The notes beneath the pieces were generated by a model, which did no database searches, was not told the origin of the DNA, and worked only from the letters and a program-made list of their open reading frames with translations. Below are positions 35,269 to 45,802 of a stretch of DNA of 64,000 nt, in pieces (position 1 is the first letter of the stretch; every line of letters starts with the position of its first letter). Position numbers and translations under genes: made by a program. Location: NCBI GenBank assembly GCA_964509685.1, contig CAZDYQ010000004.1, positions 1 to 64,000 of the forward strand. Direction: 5' to 3'. The DNA is from JAMLIN01 sp964509685. GTDB lineage: Bacteria; Pseudomonadota; Gammaproteobacteria; Burkholderiales; Burkholderiaceae_E.

Positions 35269-36647
35269 GCCGTGCCGGGCGTTCCGCGCGGGGCGCGGCG
35301 GACGAGGCGACCTGGCGGCTCGAGATCGAGTCGCTCGATCTCGAGGCGCGTGGCGTCGCGCGGCACGAGGGCAAGGTTGCCTTCGTGCGCGGCGCCCTGC
35401 CGGGCGAGCGCGTCCTGGCCCGGCGGGTGCGCAGCAAGCCCAGCTACGACGTGGCGGAGACGGTGGCGGTCGAGCGCGAGAGCAGCCAGCGAGTCGTTCC
35501 GGCCTGCCCGCACTTCGGCGTGTGCGGCGGCTGCTCGATGCAGCACCTGCATCCCGCCGCTCAGCTGGCGATCAAGCAGCGCGTGCTGGAGGACCAGCTG
35601 GAGCGCATCGGCGGACTGCGGCCCGGCATGATCCTGCGTCCGATCGCCGGGCCCGCATGGGGCTATCGTTTCCGCGCCCGGCTGTCCGTGCGCCACGTGC
35701 CGAAGAAGGGCGGGGTGCTGGTGGGCTTCCACGAGCGCGGTTCCAGCTACGTTGCGGACATGCGCGAATGCCATGTCCTGCCGCCCGAGGTCTCGAAGCT
35801 GCTGGTGCCGCTGCGCGAGCTCGTCGCGGGGCTGACGATCCGCGACCGGCTGCCGCAGATCGAGCTCGCGGTCGGCGAGACGGACGCTGCACCGGGACGG
35901 ACGATCGCGCTGGTGTTCCGCATCCTCGAGCCGCTCTCGCCGGAGGATCGCGAGAAGCTGCGCGTCTTCAGCGACCGGCCGGGGCTGGAGCTCTGGCTCC
36001 AGCCGAAGGGCCCCGACAGCGTCCTGCTGTTCGCCCGGGAGGGCCGGCTCGTCGAGTCGGACCAGGAATCGCGGCTGGGCTACCGGCTGCCCGAGTTCGA
36101 CGTCCGGATGCCGTACAGGCCGACGGACTTCACCCAGGTGAACCACGGCATCAACGAGGTCCTGGTGCGCATGGCGGTCAGGCTGCTCGATCCCGAGGCC
36201 CACGAGCGAGTGGCCGACCTGTTCTGCGGGCTGGGCAATTTCACCCTGCCGCTGGCGCGTCGCGCGCGCGAGGTGCTGGGCCTCGAGGGCAGTCCCGCTC
36301 TCGTGGAGCGGGCCTGCGCGAACGCAAGGTTGAACGGTCTCCAGGCCCGGGCCGCGTTCCGGGTGGCGAACCTGTTCGAGCTCGATGCGCACGCGTGGGC
36401 GCGCCTGGGCCGGCTCGACAAGGTGCTGGTCGATCCGCCCCGGGAGGGAGCCCTGGCGGTGGCGAAGGCGCTGGCCACTCCCCATGCCCGTCCGCGCCGG
36501 ATCGTGTACGTGTCCTGCAACCCGGCCACCCTGGCGCGGGATGCCGCCGTGCTCGTGCACACGGGCGGCTGGCGGCTCACGGCGGCCGGCGTCGTCAACA
36601 TGTTCCCGCACACCTCTCACGTCGAGTCGATCGCCGTCTTCGAGTAG
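35265..36647 (+). CDS. rlmD: 23S rRNA (uracil-1939-C5)-methyltransferase RlmD
   Basis: A 460-aa enzyme that makes m5U1939 in 23S rRNA. A TRAM domain (LEIESLDLEARGVARHEGKVAFV) leads to the 4Fe-4S cysteines CPHFGVCGGCSMQ plus a fourth Cys in MRECHV. The SAM-binding DLFCGLGNFTLPLA, VDPPREGA and catalytic-Cys VSCNPATLARD motifs are intact. Length matches the family. It is convergent with the YccA-like gene, with a hairpin between them. Confidence 0.95.
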   Translation: MSRAGRSARGAADEATWRLEIESLDLEARGVARHEGKVAFVRGALPGERVLARRVRSKPSYDVAETVAVERESSQRVVPACPHFGVCGGCSMQHLHPAAQLAIKQRVLEDQLERIGGLRPGMILRPIAGPAWGYRFRARLSVRHVPKKGGVLVGFHERGSSYVADMRECHVLPPEVSKLLVPLRELVAGLTIRDRLPQIELAVGETDAAPGRTIALVFRILEPLSPEDREKLRVFSDRPGLELWLQPKGPDSVLLFAREGRLVESDQESRLGYRLPEFDVRMPYRPTDFTQVNHGINEVLVRMAVRLLDPEAHERVADLFCGLGNFTLPLARRAREVLGLEGSPALVERACANARLNGLQARAAFRVANLFELDAHAWARLGRLDKVLVDPPREGALAVAKALATPHARPRRIVYVSCNPATLARDAAVLVHTGGWRLTAAGVVNMFPHTSHVESIAVFE

Positions 36648-36660
36648 GGGACGGGCGGAT

Positions 36661-36703
36661 GGAAACGAACGAGGGCCGCCGGCAGGAGTCGCCGACGGCC
36701 CTC
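36661..36703 (-). terminator. Rho-independent-like terminator of the YccA-like gene
   Basis: An 8-bp GC stem (GAGGGCCG at 36671-36678 pairing with CGGCCCTC at 36696-36703) lies 25 nt past the minus-strand stop. On that strand it is followed by GTTCGTTTCC. On the plus strand no U-run follows, so it mainly serves the minus transcript. Confidence 0.5.
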
Positions 36704-36728
36704 GGGGACGGCGTGCCTCAGGTCACGC

Positions 36729-37433
36729 CTATTCGTCGCCGCCGAAGATGCCCAGCAGGCTCAGCAGGTGCACGAAGATGTTGTAGAGGCTCAGGTAGAT
36801 GGACAGCGTGGCCGTCACGTAGTTCGTCTCGCCGCCGTTGACGATGCGCTGGACGTCGTAGAGCAGCCAGGCCGAGAAGAGGCCGATCGCCATCACGGAG
36901 AGGGCGAGGTAGAGGGCCGGCATCTGCAGCCAGATGTTGGCGACCATCCCGACGATGACGACGAGCAGCCCCGCGAAGAGCCATTTGCCGAGGCCGGAGA
37001 AGTCGCGCTTCGACACCGTGGCGATCGTCGCCATGGATGCGAAGACGACCGCGGTCCCGCCGAAGGCCGTCATGATCAGGCTGGCGCCATTGGCGAAGCC
37101 CAGCACATGGCCGAGCAGCCGCGAGAGCATGAGCCCCATGAAGAAGGTGAAGCCAAGGAGCAGGGCGACGCCCACGCCGCTGTTCTTGTAGCGCTCGATC
37201 GCATAGAAGAAGCCGAACGCGACGGCGAGGAACAGCACGAAGCCGATGAAGGGGTTGCCCGCCATCCAGGTGAAGCCGAGCTGCAGCCCCGCCCATGCGC
37301 CGATCGCCGTGGGCACGAGCGACAGGGCGAGCAGCGCGTAGGTATTGCGCAATACCCGGTTGCGCGATGCGGTCGCTACCGCGCCTGCCGGCGAGTAGCC
37401 TCGGGTTATGCTGCGGTTCTGGTCGAGAGCCAT
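36729..37433 (-). CDS. Bax inhibitor-1/YccA family membrane protein
   Basis: A 234-aa inner-membrane protein with seven predicted TM helices and the BI-1 family pattern (VLRNTYALLALSLVPTAIG, GFTFFMGLMLSRLLG, TAVVFASMATIATVSKRDFSGLG, FSAWLLYDVQRIVNGGETNYVTATLSIYL). The DVQ acidic region near the last helix is the family's likely proton/Ca2+ sensor. In E. coli, YccA inhibits FtsH, whose regulators hflK/hflC also lie in this window 11 kb away. Start ATG 37433. Confidence 0.92.
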   Translation of the reverse strand: MALDQNRSITRGYSPAGAVATASRNRVLRNTYALLALSLVPTAIGAWAGLQLGFTWMAGNPFIGFVLFLAVAFGFFYAIERYKNSGVGVALLLGFTFFMGLMLSRLLGHVLGFANGASLIMTAFGGTAVVFASMATIATVSKRDFSGLGKWLFAGLLVVIVGMVANIWLQMPALYLALSVMAIGLFSAWLLYDVQRIVNGGETNYVTATLSIYLSLYNIFVHLLSLLGIFGGDE

Positions 37434-37560
37434 GAATAGCCACTCCTGTCAGGGATACAAGGTCCAATATAGGGCCGCCACCTCCCTGGTTCAAGCCAGG
37501 GGTTTGCCCGCAGCCGCGCGCACCGCGGCCTGGCGGCGCAACAGCCGGCCGGATGCCGTA

Positions 37561-37569
37561 TGGTAGAAT
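37561..37569 (+). promoter_or_regulatory. Extended -10 promoter of ndk
   Basis: TGG-TAGAAT is an extended -10 with the TAGAAT hexamer that also serves tRNA-Leu here. Transcription should start near 37576, leaving an ~85-nt leader before ndk that contains a terminator-like hairpin. No clear -35. Confidence 0.5.
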
Positions 37570-37596
37570 ACCTGGCTACGCATCACCTTCAGAAAC

Positions 37597-37626
37597 CCCC
37601 GTAAGCCCTTAATTTCACGGGGTTTT
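37597..37626 (+). terminator. Terminator-like hairpin in the ndk leader
   Basis: CCCCGT (37597-37602) pairs with ACGGGG (37617-37622) around a 14-nt AT-rich loop and is followed at once by TTTT. Flanking AAA can pair with the Ts. It lies between the ndk promoter and the ndk start at 37661, so it may attenuate ndk. It could also stop antisense or upstream transcription. Confidence 0.4.
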
Positions 37627-37660
37627 CGCCCAAACAACGGCTCAACCAGCACGGATTCCC

Positions 37661-38086
37661 ATGGCAATCGAACGCACCCTGTCCATCATCAAGCCCGACG
37701 CCGTCGCGAAGAACGTCATCGGCCAGATCTATTCCCGCTTCGAAGAAGCGGGCCTGCGGATCGTCGCGGCCCGGATGATGCACCTCTCGCGCGCCCAGGC
37801 CGAGGCCTTCTACGCGGTGCACCGCGAGCGGCCCTTCTTCAATGACCTGGTGGATTTCATGACGTCCGGCCCGGTGATGGTCCAGGTGCTCGAAGGGGAG
37901 TCCGCCATCAGCAGGAACCGCGACCTGATGGGCGCCACCGACCCGAAGAAGGCGGCCCCGGGGACCATTCGTGCCGACTTCGCCGACAGCATCGATGCCA
38001 ACGCCGTCCACGGCTCGGATGCCGCCGAGACCGCCCAGGCCGAGGTCGCGTTTTTCTTCCCCGGCATGGACATCCACTCCCGCTGA
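37661..38086 (+). CDS. ndk: Nucleoside diphosphate kinase
   Basis: A 141-aa kinase that equalises NTP pools. The N-terminus AIERTLSIIKPDAV and the active-site His117 in NAVHGSDA are intact, as are GATDPKKAAPGTIR nucleotide contacts. Length matches E. coli Ndk. It heads the run ndk-rlmN-pilF-rodZ-ispG-hisS that is conserved in betaproteobacteria. Confidence 0.97.
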   Translation: MAIERTLSIIKPDAVAKNVIGQIYSRFEEAGLRIVAARMMHLSRAQAEAFYAVHRERPFFNDLVDFMTSGPVMVQVLEGESAISRNRDLMGATDPKKAAPGTIRADFADSIDANAVHGSDAAETAQAEVAFFFPGMDIHSR

Positions 38087-38105
38087 ACCGGGGGTCGACA
38101 AGAGC

Positions 38106-39236
38106 GTGACGGGAGCGGCGAGCGCGAAGACCAACCTGCTGGGACTCGATCCGCAGGCGCTGGTCGCATGGTGCGCGGACATGGGCGAGAAGCCCTTCCG
38201 CGCACAGCAGCTCCTGCGCTGGATCCACCAGCGCGGCGAGGACGACTTCGCCGCGATGACCGACCTCGCCAAGTCCTTCCGGGCCATGCTGGCCGAAAAG
38301 GCCTGTATCGAGCAGCCGCGGGTCCTCTCCGACCACCAGTCCGCGGACGGCACGCGGAAGTGGCTGCTCGACGTCGGCGACGGAAACGCGATCGAGACCG
38401 TCTTCATCCCGGAGACCGACCGGGGCACCCTGTGCGTGTCCACGCAGGCCGGCTGTGCCGTCAACTGCGCCTTCTGCTCGACCGGCAAGCAGGGCTTCTC
38501 GCGCAACTTGCGCACCGACGAGATCGTCGCCCAGCTGCGGCATGCGAACCGCGCGCTCGGGCAGTACGAGGGCGACTCCACCGCCGCGGGACACCGCCGG
38601 GTCACGAACGTGGTGTTCATGGGCATGGGTGAGCCGCTGCAGAACTATGCGGCGACGATCGCGGCGGCCCGGCTGATGCTCGATGATCGCGCCTACGGCC
38701 TGTCGCGCCGGCGGGTGACGGTTTCCACCTCGGGCGTGGTCCCGCTCATGGACCGGCTGCGCGACGAATGCCCGGTGGCGCTGGCAGTCTCGCTGCATGC
38801 GCCCGACGATGCCCTGCGCGACCGGCTGGTGCCGCTCAACCGCAAGTATCCGCTCGCCGAGCTGATGGCCGCCTGCCGACGCTATCTCGAGCGCTCGCCG
38901 CGCGACTTCATCACGTTCGAATACGTGATGCTGGACGGCATCAACGATTCCGATGCCCATGCGCGGGCGCTTCTCGGGCTGGTCGCCGACGTCCCCTGCA
39001 AGTTCAACCTGATTCCGTTCAATCCGTTCCCGGGATCGGGACTGCACCGATCGGGCAGGGAGCGGATCCGGTCCTTTGCGAGCATCCTGGTCGATGCCGG
39101 CATCGTGACCACGGTGCGTCGCACGCGTGGCGACGACATCGATGCGGCGTGCGGCCAGCTCGCGGGCGAGGTCCGTGACCGGACCCGCCTTGCCGAGCGA
39201 TCGTCCCGAATCCAGCCGATTGCGGAGCTGCGCTGA
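38106..39236 (+). CDS. rlmN: Dual-specificity 23S rRNA/tRNA adenosine-C2 methyltransferase RlmN
   Basis: A 376-aa radical SAM enzyme that makes m2A2503 in 23S rRNA and m2A37 in tRNAs. The 4Fe-4S cysteines are C117, C121 and C124 (CAVNCAFCSTGKQG). VFMGMGEPLQNY, VTVSTSGVVPLM, LAVSLHAPDD, and the C-terminal CGQLAGE Cys used for methyl transfer are intact. I see no ATG at the N-terminus; the GTG at 38106 is the only reasonable start, with a weak ribosome binding site. Its TGA overlaps the pilF ATG by one base. Confidence 0.95.
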   Translation: MTGAASAKTNLLGLDPQALVAWCADMGEKPFRAQQLLRWIHQRGEDDFAAMTDLAKSFRAMLAEKACIEQPRVLSDHQSADGTRKWLLDVGDGNAIETVFIPETDRGTLCVSTQAGCAVNCAFCSTGKQGFSRNLRTDEIVAQLRHANRALGQYEGDSTAAGHRRVTNVVFMGMGEPLQNYAATIAAARLMLDDRAYGLSRRRVTVSTSGVVPLMDRLRDECPVALAVSLHAPDDALRDRLVPLNRKYPLAELMAACRRYLERSPRDFITFEYVMLDGINDSDAHARALLGLVADVPCKFNLIPFNPFPGSGLHRSGRERIRSFASILVDAGIVTTVRRTRGDDIDAACGQLAGEVRDRTRLAERSSRIQPIAELR

Positions 39237-40072
39237 TGGTCCCGAACCTCCCTCGCGGAAAGTCCCCGAACTGGCGCCTCGCCCTCGCGGCCGTGGTGCT
39301 TGCCGGCATGGCCGGCTGCGCCTCGACGGGGGACCCGGCGTCCGGCGGCGCCACGATCGACGGGCAATCGGTGGTGCCCAGGGCCGAGGTCGATACCGAG
39401 GAGCGTCGCCGGGCGCGGATACGCCTCGAGCTCGCCTCCGGCTACTACCAGCAGAAGAACTACTCCGTCGCGCTCGACGAGCTGCGCCAGGCGCTCACGA
39501 TCGATCCCGACTATGCGGCCGCCTTCGGCATGCTCGGCCTGGTGTACATGGACATCAACGAGAACGAGCTGGCCGACCAGAGCTTCCAGAAGGCGCTTCG
39601 GCTCATGCCGGCCAACCCCGAGCTCAACAACAACTACGGCTGGTTCCTGTGCCGGACCGGCAAGCAGGAACAGGCGCTGCCGTATTTCGAGAAGGCCGCC
39701 AGCGATCCGCTGTACCAGACGCCGGCCAGGCCCCTGCACAACGCCGGCATCTGCATGCGCCAGCTCGGGGACGAGGAGAAGGCGCTCGCCTACCTGCACC
39801 GCGCCTTCCAGATCGAGCCCTCCAATGCGGTGACGCTCTACAACCTCGCCGACATCTACCTGGGCCGCGGTGACGGCGAGCGCGCCAACTTCTATTCCCA
39901 GCGCCTGCTGAAGTCCTACCAGCCGACGGCGGCGACGCTCTGGCAGGGTCTGCGGATCGCGCGCATGCGGGGCGACTCCATCGAGTTCGACAGCCTCGCC
40001 TCGCAGCTGAGGCGCAGTTTCCCCACGTCGCCTGAAGCGAGCCTGCTCGCAGAGGAAAAGTTCGGTGACTGA
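39236..40072 (+). CDS. pilF: Type IV pilus biogenesis/stability TPR lipoprotein PilF (PilW)
   Basis: A 278-aa outer-membrane pilotin. The lipobox GMAGC puts the lipidated Cys at residue 28. About six TPR units follow (SGYYQQKNYSVALDELRQAL, AAFGMLGLVYMDINENELAD, NNNYGWFLCRTGKQEQALPYF, LHNAGICMRQLGDEEKALAYL, TLYNLADIYLGRGD). It helps localise and multimerise the PilQ secretin. Coupled to rlmN by TGATG and overlapping rodZ by 8 nt. Confidence 0.93.
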   Translation: MVPNLPRGKSPNWRLALAAVVLAGMAGCASTGDPASGGATIDGQSVVPRAEVDTEERRRARIRLELASGYYQQKNYSVALDELRQALTIDPDYAAAFGMLGLVYMDINENELADQSFQKALRLMPANPELNNNYGWFLCRTGKQEQALPYFEKAASDPLYQTPARPLHNAGICMRQLGDEEKALAYLHRAFQIEPSNAVTLYNLADIYLGRGDGERANFYSQRLLKSYQPTAATLWQGLRIARMRGDSIEFDSLASQLRRSFPTSPEASLLAEEKFGD

Positions 40073-41413
40073 CCCCAGGTTCGGCGAAGGCGAGCCGAGG
40101 CTCGCGAAGGACGAGCCCAGGATCGCCGACGGCGATGCGCCCGATCGGCCGGCCGGGACGGCGGGGGCCGACGGGCCCGCGGCGGGCGGCGACCTGGCGC
40201 CCGGGATCGACCCGGTCGTCGAGACGGGCCCCGGCCCGGAGCTGGACGAAGGGACGCCTCCCGAAGACGGAACCATCGCGAAGCCGACGCACTTCACGGC
40301 CGTTCGCGAAGCGAAGGGCTGGTCGGTGAACGAGGTCGCCGGCCGCCTGCGCATGCAGGTGCGCCAGATCGAGGCGATCGAGGCCGGTCGCTGGGGCGAT
40401 CTCCCGGGCACGGCTTTCGTGCGTGCCGCCATCCGCTCCTATGCGCGCCTGCTGGGGCGAGACCCCGCGCCCCTGCTGGCCACCGTCGCGAAGCTCGACA
40501 CCGGCGCCGACCTGAGGCCGTCCAGTCGGGCCCCGGTCGCGATTTCGCCCACGAGCTCCTTCGACGAGTCCTCCGGCATCGGTCGCTGGGGCCTGGCCCT
40601 GCTGGGCCTGCTCGCCGTCATCGCGATCGCGGTCTACTTCGCGCCCAGCACCGACCTGCGCTGGCCTTCGCAATGGTTCGAGGGCGAGGGCGCGCCGTCG
40701 GCCGGCGCCGGCCCGACCGCCAGCCCGGCTCCGGCGCCCGCTGGCGCCGTTCCGGGCGCGGGCCGCGACGGTGCCCCTTCCGCGGGCAGTCCCAGTGACG
40801 AGGCTGTCGCGGCGGCGGCCCGCGCCGCCAACGAGCTGCTGGCGAGCCAGGCCGGCCGCCGTGATGCCGGGACCGGCGGCGTGTCGCCATCGGCCGGCGC
40901 CGCGCAGGGCGCATCGGCCTCCGGCGTCGCCGTCCAGTCCGGCGCGGCCGACGGCGGGACCGGGGCGCCGGCCGCGGAGGCACCGGCGAGCGCGGATGAT
41001 GCCTCGCGGGCGGACACCGGCGGGGCACCTGCCCGCGCGGACGGCGCGCCGGGCTCCGATTCCGCCGTCCCGACGGGCGCCGCCGCCGATGCCGACCAGG
41101 CGGCGCAGGGCGCTGCGACGGCGGCCGACGCGAGCCCTTCGCAGGCGGTGCCCTCGCCGGCGTCTTCCGAAGAAGTGCCGGCCTCGAGCCTGGTGATGAT
41201 CTTCGACGCGGAATGCTGGGTCGAGGTGACCGACGCGCAGGGCAGGCGCATCGTCTACGGCTTGCAGAAGCCGCGCACCAGCCTGTCCCTGGACGTTCCC
41301 GGTCCCGTGTCTGTGCTCGTCGGCAATGCGGACGCGGTCACCCTGACCCGGGGTGGCGAACCCGTGGATGTCCGGTCCATGGCGCGCGACGGCGTCGCGA
41401 AGCTGCGGCTGCA

Positions 41414-41417
<4 letters not shown>
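40065..41417 (+). CDS. rodZ: Cytoskeletal protein RodZ
   Basis: A 450-aa bitopic membrane protein that links MreB to the elongasome. GTG start at 40065. A ~75-residue acidic/Pro-rich N-terminus precedes the HTH_25 domain (about 76-129, REAKGWSVNEVAGRLRMQVRQIEAIEAG). A TM lies at about 173-194, followed by a 175-residue Ala/Pro/Gly-rich periplasmic linker and the C-terminal DUF4115 domain (FDAECWVEVTDAQGRRIVYG). The N-terminal extension is longer than in E. coli. Overlaps ispG by 4 nt (ATGA). Confidence 0.92.
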
Positions 41418-42694
<1,277 letters not shown>

Positions 42695-42740
42695 ACCCAT
42701 CCGGGCACCGGGCGACTGCGCGACCCGGGCCGACCAGGCA

Positions 42741-44036
42741 ATGACCAAGATCGAGAAAATCCGGGCCGTCCGGGGCATGAACGATGTCCTGCCCGCCGAG
42801 GCCCATTGGTGGCGAAGGCTCGAGGAGGCCGTGGCCGGCGCCATGGCGGCCTACGGCTACCAGCAGATCCGCACGCCCATCGTCGAGCCGACGGGCCTTT
42901 TCGTGCGTGGCATCGGCGAAGTGACCGACATCGTCGAGAAGGAGATGTACTCCTTCATCGATTCGCTCAACGGCGAGGCCCTGACGCTGCGCCCCGAATG
43001 CACGGCGAGCGTGGTCAGGGCGACGATCGAGCACAACCTGCTCTACGACGGCCCCAAGCGGCTCTGGTACATGGGGCCGATGTTCCGCCACGAGCGGCCG
43101 CAGAAGGGACGCTACCGCCAGTTCCACCAGGTAGGCGCGGAGGCGCTCGGCTTCAGCGGTCCCGATGCGGATTGCGAGATCATCCTGCTCTGCCAGCGAC
43201 TGTGGAACGATCTCGGCCTGACGGGCATCTCGCTCGAGCTCAATTCGCTCGGCCAGCTGCCCGAGCGCATCGCGCACCGGGAGGCGCTCGTCGCCTATTT
43301 CGAGAAACACGTCGACGAGCTCGATGCGGACGCGCGCCGCCGGATGCACTCCAATCCGCTGCGCATCCTCGACACGAAGAATCCCGCCATGCAGGCCCTG
43401 GTCGAGGCCGCGCCGAAGCTCGCGGACTTTCTCGGCGAGGAATCGCGTGCCCACTTCGAGTCGCTGCAGGCGATGCTGCGCGCCCAGAACGTACCGTTCA
43501 GGATCAACCCCAGGCTGGTCCGGGGCCTCGACTACTACAATCTCACGGTCTTCGAGTGGGTGGCCGACGGACTGACCGTCTGCGGCGGGGGCCGCTACGA
43601 TCCGCTGATCGAGATGCTCGGCGGCAAGCCGGCACCCGCATGCGGGATGGCGCTGGGCGTCGAGCGGGTCATCGACCTGATGCGCGCCGCGGGCCACGTG
43701 ACGGCCGATCCCGCCTGCGACGTCTATGTGGTGCATCAGGGCGAGGCGGCGAGCCTGGTCGCCCTCGACCTGGCCGAACGGCTGCGCGACCGGGGCCTCG
43801 ACGTGATCCTCCATTGCGGGGGCGGCAGCTTCAAGTCGCAGTTCAAGCGGGCCGATGCATCGCTCGCGACCGTGGCGCTCGTTGTCGGCGAGGAAGAGGC
43901 GGCGCAGTCCCGGGTGGGCGTGAAGTGGCTGCGCAAGCCCGGCGCCGCGCAGGAGAGCGTTCCGCTCGCGGACATCGACGAATGGCTGATCGACCGGATG
44001 GCCGGATCGATCGACGACCTGCAGGGGGATGACTGA
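42741..44036 (+). CDS. hisS: Histidyl-tRNA synthetase
   Basis: A 431-aa class II aminoacyl-tRNA synthetase. KIRAVRGMNDVLP at the N-terminus, motif 2 (MGPMFRHERPQKGRYRQFHQ), the histidine-binding RGLDYYNLTVFEW, motif 3 (MALGVERVIDLM), and a C-terminal anticodon-binding domain (GGGSFKSQFKRADAS) are all present. Length matches E. coli HisRS. The YfgM-like gene begins 2 nt after its stop. Confidence 0.97.
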   Translation: MTKIEKIRAVRGMNDVLPAEAHWWRRLEEAVAGAMAAYGYQQIRTPIVEPTGLFVRGIGEVTDIVEKEMYSFIDSLNGEALTLRPECTASVVRATIEHNLLYDGPKRLWYMGPMFRHERPQKGRYRQFHQVGAEALGFSGPDADCEIILLCQRLWNDLGLTGISLELNSLGQLPERIAHREALVAYFEKHVDELDADARRRMHSNPLRILDTKNPAMQALVEAAPKLADFLGEESRAHFESLQAMLRAQNVPFRINPRLVRGLDYYNLTVFEWVADGLTVCGGGRYDPLIEMLGGKPAPACGMALGVERVIDLMRAAGHVTADPACDVYVVHQGEAASLVALDLAERLRDRGLDVILHCGGGSFKSQFKRADASLATVALVVGEEEAAQSRVGVKWLRKPGAAQESVPLADIDEWLIDRMAGSIDDLQGDD

Positions 44037-44038
44037 GG

Positions 44039-44683
44039 ATGGCTTACCACCACGAGGAAGAAGAACAGCTCGAGGAGCTCAAGGCGTTCTGGCGCAAGCA
44101 CGGGAACACGATCCTCACGATCGTCACCGTCGTGCTCCTCGCCGTCGCCGCGTGGCGGGGCTGGGAGTGGTACCAGGCCAACCGCTCCGCGCGGGCCGCG
44201 GCGGTCTATGACCAGCTGAAGGTCGCCGTAGAGCAGGGCGATGCCGAGCGCATCCGGTCGGCCGCCCAGGTCCTGCGCGACGATTTCCCGGGAACGGCCT
44301 ACGCGAGGATGGGCGCGCTCGTCGCGGCGCATGCGCAGGTCGGGGCCGATGCGAAGGACGGCGCCGCGGAGAACCTGCGCTGGATGGTGGAGAAGGATGA
44401 CGACGAGATCTTAGTCCTCGTCGCCCGCCTGAGGCTCGCGTCGATCCTCATCGAACAGGAGGCGTTCGACGAGGCGCGACGGGTGCTCGATGTCGAGGTG
44501 CCGCCCGCCTTCGCCGGGCTCTATGCGGATCGTCGCGGCGATATCGCCCTGGCCCAGGGGCGGGTCGACGAGGCGCGGGAGGCCTGGTCCAGGGCCCTCG
44601 AGACCCTCGGGCCGGCCACCTCGATCGCGCGCCTCGTGCAGCTCAAGCTCGATTCACTCGGCGCCAGCGAGACCGGGTCGTGA
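44039..44683 (+). CDS. yfgM: YfgM-like TPR membrane protein
   Basis: A 214-aa inner-membrane protein with a short acidic cytosolic N-terminus (MAYHHEEEEQLEELKAFW), one TM at about residues 23-45, and periplasmic TPR-like helices (AARAAAVYDQLKVAVEQGD, ARLRLASILIEQEAFDEARRVL, GDIALAQGRVDEAREAW). In E. coli YfgM works with PpiD at the Sec translocon. The position between hisS and bamB is conserved. Overlaps bamB by 4 nt (GTGA). Confidence 0.92.
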   Translation: MAYHHEEEEQLEELKAFWRKHGNTILTIVTVVLLAVAAWRGWEWYQANRSARAAAVYDQLKVAVEQGDAERIRSAAQVLRDDFPGTAYARMGALVAAHAQVGADAKDGAAENLRWMVEKDDDEILVLVARLRLASILIEQEAFDEARRVLDVEVPPAFAGLYADRRGDIALAQGRVDEAREAWSRALETLGPATSIARLVQLKLDSLGASETGS

Positions 44684-45786
44684 AGCGACGCGCCTTTCTC
44701 GTGACCGGCGCCGCGCTGGCGCTGGCGGCATGCTCGTCGGGCCGCAAGATCCCGCCGTTGCCGGCGCTCGCCGCCGAGCGCGGGACGATGCGCTGGTCGG
44801 TCGATCTCGATGGCGGCGGCTACGGATTCGCTCCGGCGGTCCTCGGCGAGAGCGTCTATGCCGCCGGCAGTCGGGGCAGCCTCGCGCGAATCGCGCTCGC
44901 GAGCGGCGCCGTCGAATGGCGCATCGATACCGATGCCCGCCTGATCACCGCGGTGGGCGCGGCGCCGGGGCTCGTGGCGGTGACCGACGAGGACGGCATG
45001 CTGCGGGTGTTCGACGACGCCGGCAAGCCGCGCTGGCAGGCCTACCTCGGCGCCGAGGCCGTGTCGGTCCCGGCGCTCGATGCCGACGTGCTGGTGGTCC
45101 GGGGCAGCGACAACCGGGTGATCGCGTTCGACGCCTACACCGGGCGCCGGCGCTGGGTGTACACCCGCCAGAACCCGCCGCTGGTGCTGCGCCAGACCAA
45201 TCGGCCGCTCCTCGATGGCGCGACTGCCTATGTCGGCCTTCCCGGCGGACGGCTCGTGGCGCTGTCCACCGAGACGGGCGCCCTGCGATGGGAGTCCGCC
45301 ATCTCGCTGCCGCGGGGCTCCAACGAGATCGAACGGATTGCCGACGTGCTCGGCGAGCCCGTGCTGGTCGGCCGCCAGCTTTGCGCGGGCAGCTACCAGG
45401 GCCGGGTCGGATGCGTCGATCCCGGCTCGGGCCGTCCGCTCTGGAACCGGGACATCTCGGCGGTCGGCGCCATCGACTTCGACGGGCGACGGCTGGTCGC
45501 CGTCGATACCCGCGGACGGGTCCATGCCATCAACGACGCCGGGGAGCCGATCTGGATGCAGGAGGCCCTTGCGGGCCGCCTGCTCGCCGCGCCCGCGCTG
45601 ATGGGCAATGCGGTGGTGCTGGGCGACGAGGAAGGCTACCTGCACTGGCTCGACGTGGACGACGGCCGGCTGGTGGGGCGCGTGAGGATCGACGGGAGCG
45701 CGATCGTGGCGGCGCCGCGTCGCGCCGGTAGCCTCGCGATCGTGCAGACGGTTCGCGGCCGGGTGGCCGCGGTCGGGCTGGACTGA
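44680..45786 (+). CDS. bamB: Outer-membrane assembly lipoprotein BamB
   Basis: A 368-aa lipoprotein of the BAM complex. GTG start; lipobox LAAC gives Cys18. The rest is an eight-bladed beta-propeller with PQQ-like repeats (SVDLDGGGYGFAPAVLGESVYAAGSRG, WRIDTDARLITAVG, LLVVRGSDNRVIAFDAYTGRRRW, NRDISAVGAIDFDGRRLVAVDTRGRVHAI). It scaffolds BamA and substrates at the outer membrane. der follows after 16 nt. Confidence 0.93.
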   Translation: MKRRAFLVTGAALALAACSSGRKIPPLPALAAERGTMRWSVDLDGGGYGFAPAVLGESVYAAGSRGSLARIALASGAVEWRIDTDARLITAVGAAPGLVAVTDEDGMLRVFDDAGKPRWQAYLGAEAVSVPALDADVLVVRGSDNRVIAFDAYTGRRRWVYTRQNPPLVLRQTNRPLLDGATAYVGLPGGRLVALSTETGALRWESAISLPRGSNEIERIADVLGEPVLVGRQLCAGSYQGRVGCVDPGSGRPLWNRDISAVGAIDFDGRRLVAVDTRGRVHAINDAGEPIWMQEALAGRLLAAPALMGNAVVLGDEEGYLHWLDVDDGRLVGRVRIDGSAIVAAPRRAGSLAIVQTVRGRVAAVGLD

Positions 45787-45802
45787 GGCGGGCGCCTTCG
45801 CC

